Assembly: GCA_026995985.1 (NCBI GenBank)
Contig: JALWNF010000135.1
Location: 1 to 15,352, forward strand
Length of the DNA stretch: 15,352 nt
From: Campylobacteraceae bacterium
Lineage (GTDB): Bacteria; Campylobacterota; Campylobacteria; Campylobacterales; Sulfurovaceae
Direction: 5' to 3'
Shown: positions 13,938 through 15,352 of the stretch, piece after piece
How positions within the stretch are numbered: position 1 is the first letter of the stretch
Layout: each line of letters opens with the position of its first letter
Program-made: the position numbers and the translations under genes
Notes under the pieces: generated by a model
The model's input: the letters and a program-made list of their open reading frames with translations, nothing else
Told to the model about the DNA's origin: nothing
Database searches by the model: none

Positions 13938-15350
13938 ATGGAAAAAGATTTTAAAAATATATATAACGAGATAGAGAAAAGTAAAAAACTAGATTTTTTA
14001 GAGCAACTACTACTAAAAGATAGTGATTTACGACAACAGTTTATAGAGTTTGCTACCAATAAAAGTAGTAGCTTAGATGCCATAACAGCAGTCAAGATTG
14101 ATGAGTTGCGAGATGAGATTTGGGAAAAAATCTCTTTAATTGATGATGAAGATTTTGAGAGTAGTTGTGGTTACTATAACTACTATGATAATGATGATAT
14201 AGGAGATGAAATTTTAGAGGCTATATTTGACCCTTATGTAGATAGAGCTTTAAAGTTTGTTGACAAAGGAAACTATCTTGATGCATTTAGAACAATATTG
14301 GCTATTTATGAGTTAAGCGTTGTTGAAGCTCCTGATATTGAAGATAACTATTATGTTTTTGGTGAAGATATAGAGCATTATATTGAGGAGTTTGTTTTAT
14401 CTTCAATAGCTTCATTTAATTCCAAAATGGAGCAAAAAGTTCTCTCTATTGAAGTGGTGAATCTATTGATAGATATATTTTTTGAGCGATATAAGATATA
14501 TTTAGATAAAAATGATAAATCTGAATACTTCTACAATATATCTAATTTCAATTACTTTTTTGAGTCGATTATAGATAATATTGAAAATGCTAAATATCTA
14601 TTGAAAAAAATAGAATATTATAAAGTAGATGACTATACTGATAATTCTAATATTATACTTCATTGTGCTGATATATTAGAAGATAGAGAACTATATATAG
14701 AGGTTGCAAATAAGTTTTTTATCTATAATAAAGAGGTAGCTTTAAAGTTACAAAAGAGATATAAAGAGCTAGGAATGCAAGATGAGTTAGCAAGAGTCTC
14801 TAAAGTGCTTTTTGAGAAAGAGGATAATGCTGACTATGCTCTTTTTGTTATAGAAAATATAGATAAAGAGAGATATGAGGAGTTATATATTATAGCTTTA
14901 CAGATTTATATAGAGGCTAAACACTCATTTGAACACTATAAATTATTAAGAGAGTATTTTGATGAAGATGAGAGATTGAAGTTTATTGAAGATTTTGACT
15001 ATAGATACGATGAGCTTTTTTATATTAAACTTTTAGAGATTGAGAAGCAGTATAAGAAGATTTTAAAATTTGTTGAAAAAAATAGAGATAGCTATAGGTT
15101 AAAAGAGTTTATAAAGCCTATTCTATCTGTCTATCCCGATAAAGTATTTGAGATTGTAAAAGCTAAATGCAATAAACTAGTTAAGAGTAGAGGAAGATAC
15201 TCTTACGCTGAAGCGAGTGAGTTGTTGCAGTTTATGTTAAATATTCCTCAGAAAAAAGAGGAGTTAAAATCTTATGTATATGAGCTATATAATCACCAAC
15301 CACGACTACCTGCATTAAGAGATGAGTTGGGTAAGGCTGGGTTGTTGTAG
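13938..15350 (+). CDS. Acidic all-helical repeat-like protein, unknown function
   Basis: The protein has 470 residues, no signal peptide, no membrane segment and no enzyme motif, and it is very rich in Asp, Glu, Lys, Tyr and Ile. The start has a leucine helix, LDFLEQLLLKDSDLRQQF (18-35), followed by a Tyr/Asp-rich stretch (GYYNYYDNDD, 78-87). Helix pairs then follow in alpha-solenoid style through to the C-terminus (for example 97-128, 291-330, 340-370). The order 'LL..D..LR', acidic loop, then paired helices around ALKFVDKGNYLDAFRTILAIYE recalls the helical region found behind SWIM zinc fingers in other bacteria, but no SWIM motif (CxCx-n-CxH) is present here or upstream. This is a faint resemblance. 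The gene is complete, ending at TAG two bases before the window edge, and seems to be an accessory gene. Confidence 0.7.
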   Translation: MEKDFKNIYNEIEKSKKLDFLEQLLLKDSDLRQQFIEFATNKSSSLDAITAVKIDELRDEIWEKISLIDDEDFESSCGYYNYYDNDDIGDEILEAIFDPYVDRALKFVDKGNYLDAFRTILAIYELSVVEAPDIEDNYYVFGEDIEHYIEEFVLSSIASFNSKMEQKVLSIEVVNLLIDIFFERYKIYLDKNDKSEYFYNISNFNYFFESIIDNIENAKYLLKKIEYYKVDDYTDNSNIILHCADILEDRELYIEVANKFFIYNKEVALKLQKRYKELGMQDELARVSKVLFEKEDNADYALFVIENIDKERYEELYIIALQIYIEAKHSFEHYKLLREYFDEDERLKFIEDFDYRYDELFYIKLLEIEKQYKKILKFVEKNRDSYRLKEFIKPILSVYPDKVFEIVKAKCNKLVKSRGRYSYAEASELLQFMLNIPQKKEELKSYVYELYNHQPRLPALRDELGKAGLL

Positions 15351-15352
15351 TT

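Noticed and set aside
1..15352. CRISPR arrays, tRNA, rRNA, prophage or defence genes
   Set aside because: No spaced direct repeats, cloverleaf, rRNA-like stretch, integrase or nuclease motif was seen.

Overview
The window reads as ordinary chromosomal DNA of a Campylobacterota (formerly Epsilonproteobacteria) member, most like the Sulfurimonas/Sulfurovum group. The grounds are a low-GC, gene-dense layout with 1-8 nt overlaps between genes, many AGA/AGAG-rich codons, extended -10 promoters with poor -35 boxes, and a gene run (lptA, engB, small membrane protein, PBP2) that I recall from Campylobacter and its relatives. The genus is an inference; no rRNA or other marker is present.

Layout. Positions 1-187 hold no convincing gene, only two hairpins and a 16-codon remnant-like ORF. 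Next come four minus-strand genes: a beta-carbonic anhydrase (188-820), and then a tightly packed set transcribed from about 3130 downwards: phosphatidylserine decarboxylase (psd), a HAD phosphatase and a DUF445 membrane protein. From a promoter divergent to psd runs a plus-strand operon (3239-7668): lptA, engB (ysxC), a short ArgA-like N-acetyltransferase, an MreD-like membrane protein, mrdA (PBP2), and a membrane-anchored protein with a cysteine-rich tail. A second plus-strand operon (7757-10889) holds ilvB, ilvH and lpxD. Convergent to it is a minus-strand zinc uptake operon, znuA-znuC-znuB (13490 down to 11113). Divergent from znuA is a small HTH plus coiled-coil gene (13557-13847), followed by a 470-residue acidic helical protein of unknown function (13938-15350).

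Functionally much of the window serves the cell envelope: phosphatidylethanolamine synthesis (psd), LPS transport (lptA), lipid A acylation (lpxD) and cell-wall elongation (mrdA with an MreD-like partner). Branched-chain amino acid synthesis (ilvBH), ribosome assembly (engB), CO2/bicarbonate exchange and zinc import are added to this.

I do not see a defence system, CRISPR array, prophage, tRNA or rRNA. The clearest unusual structure is a 104-bp palindromic element at 11004-11107 with 17-bp perfect terminal inverted repeats and a 6-bp direct repeat (TTGTAT) on both flanks, which fits a MITE inserted at the 3' end of znuB. Other points worth a second look are a three-fold FPD-repeat in PBP2, a Gly-to-Ser change at the valine-control position of IlvH, the loss of the acidic fourth ligand in ZnuA, the Cys-rich protein behind mrdA, and an inverted repeat across the divergent znuA/HTH promoters.
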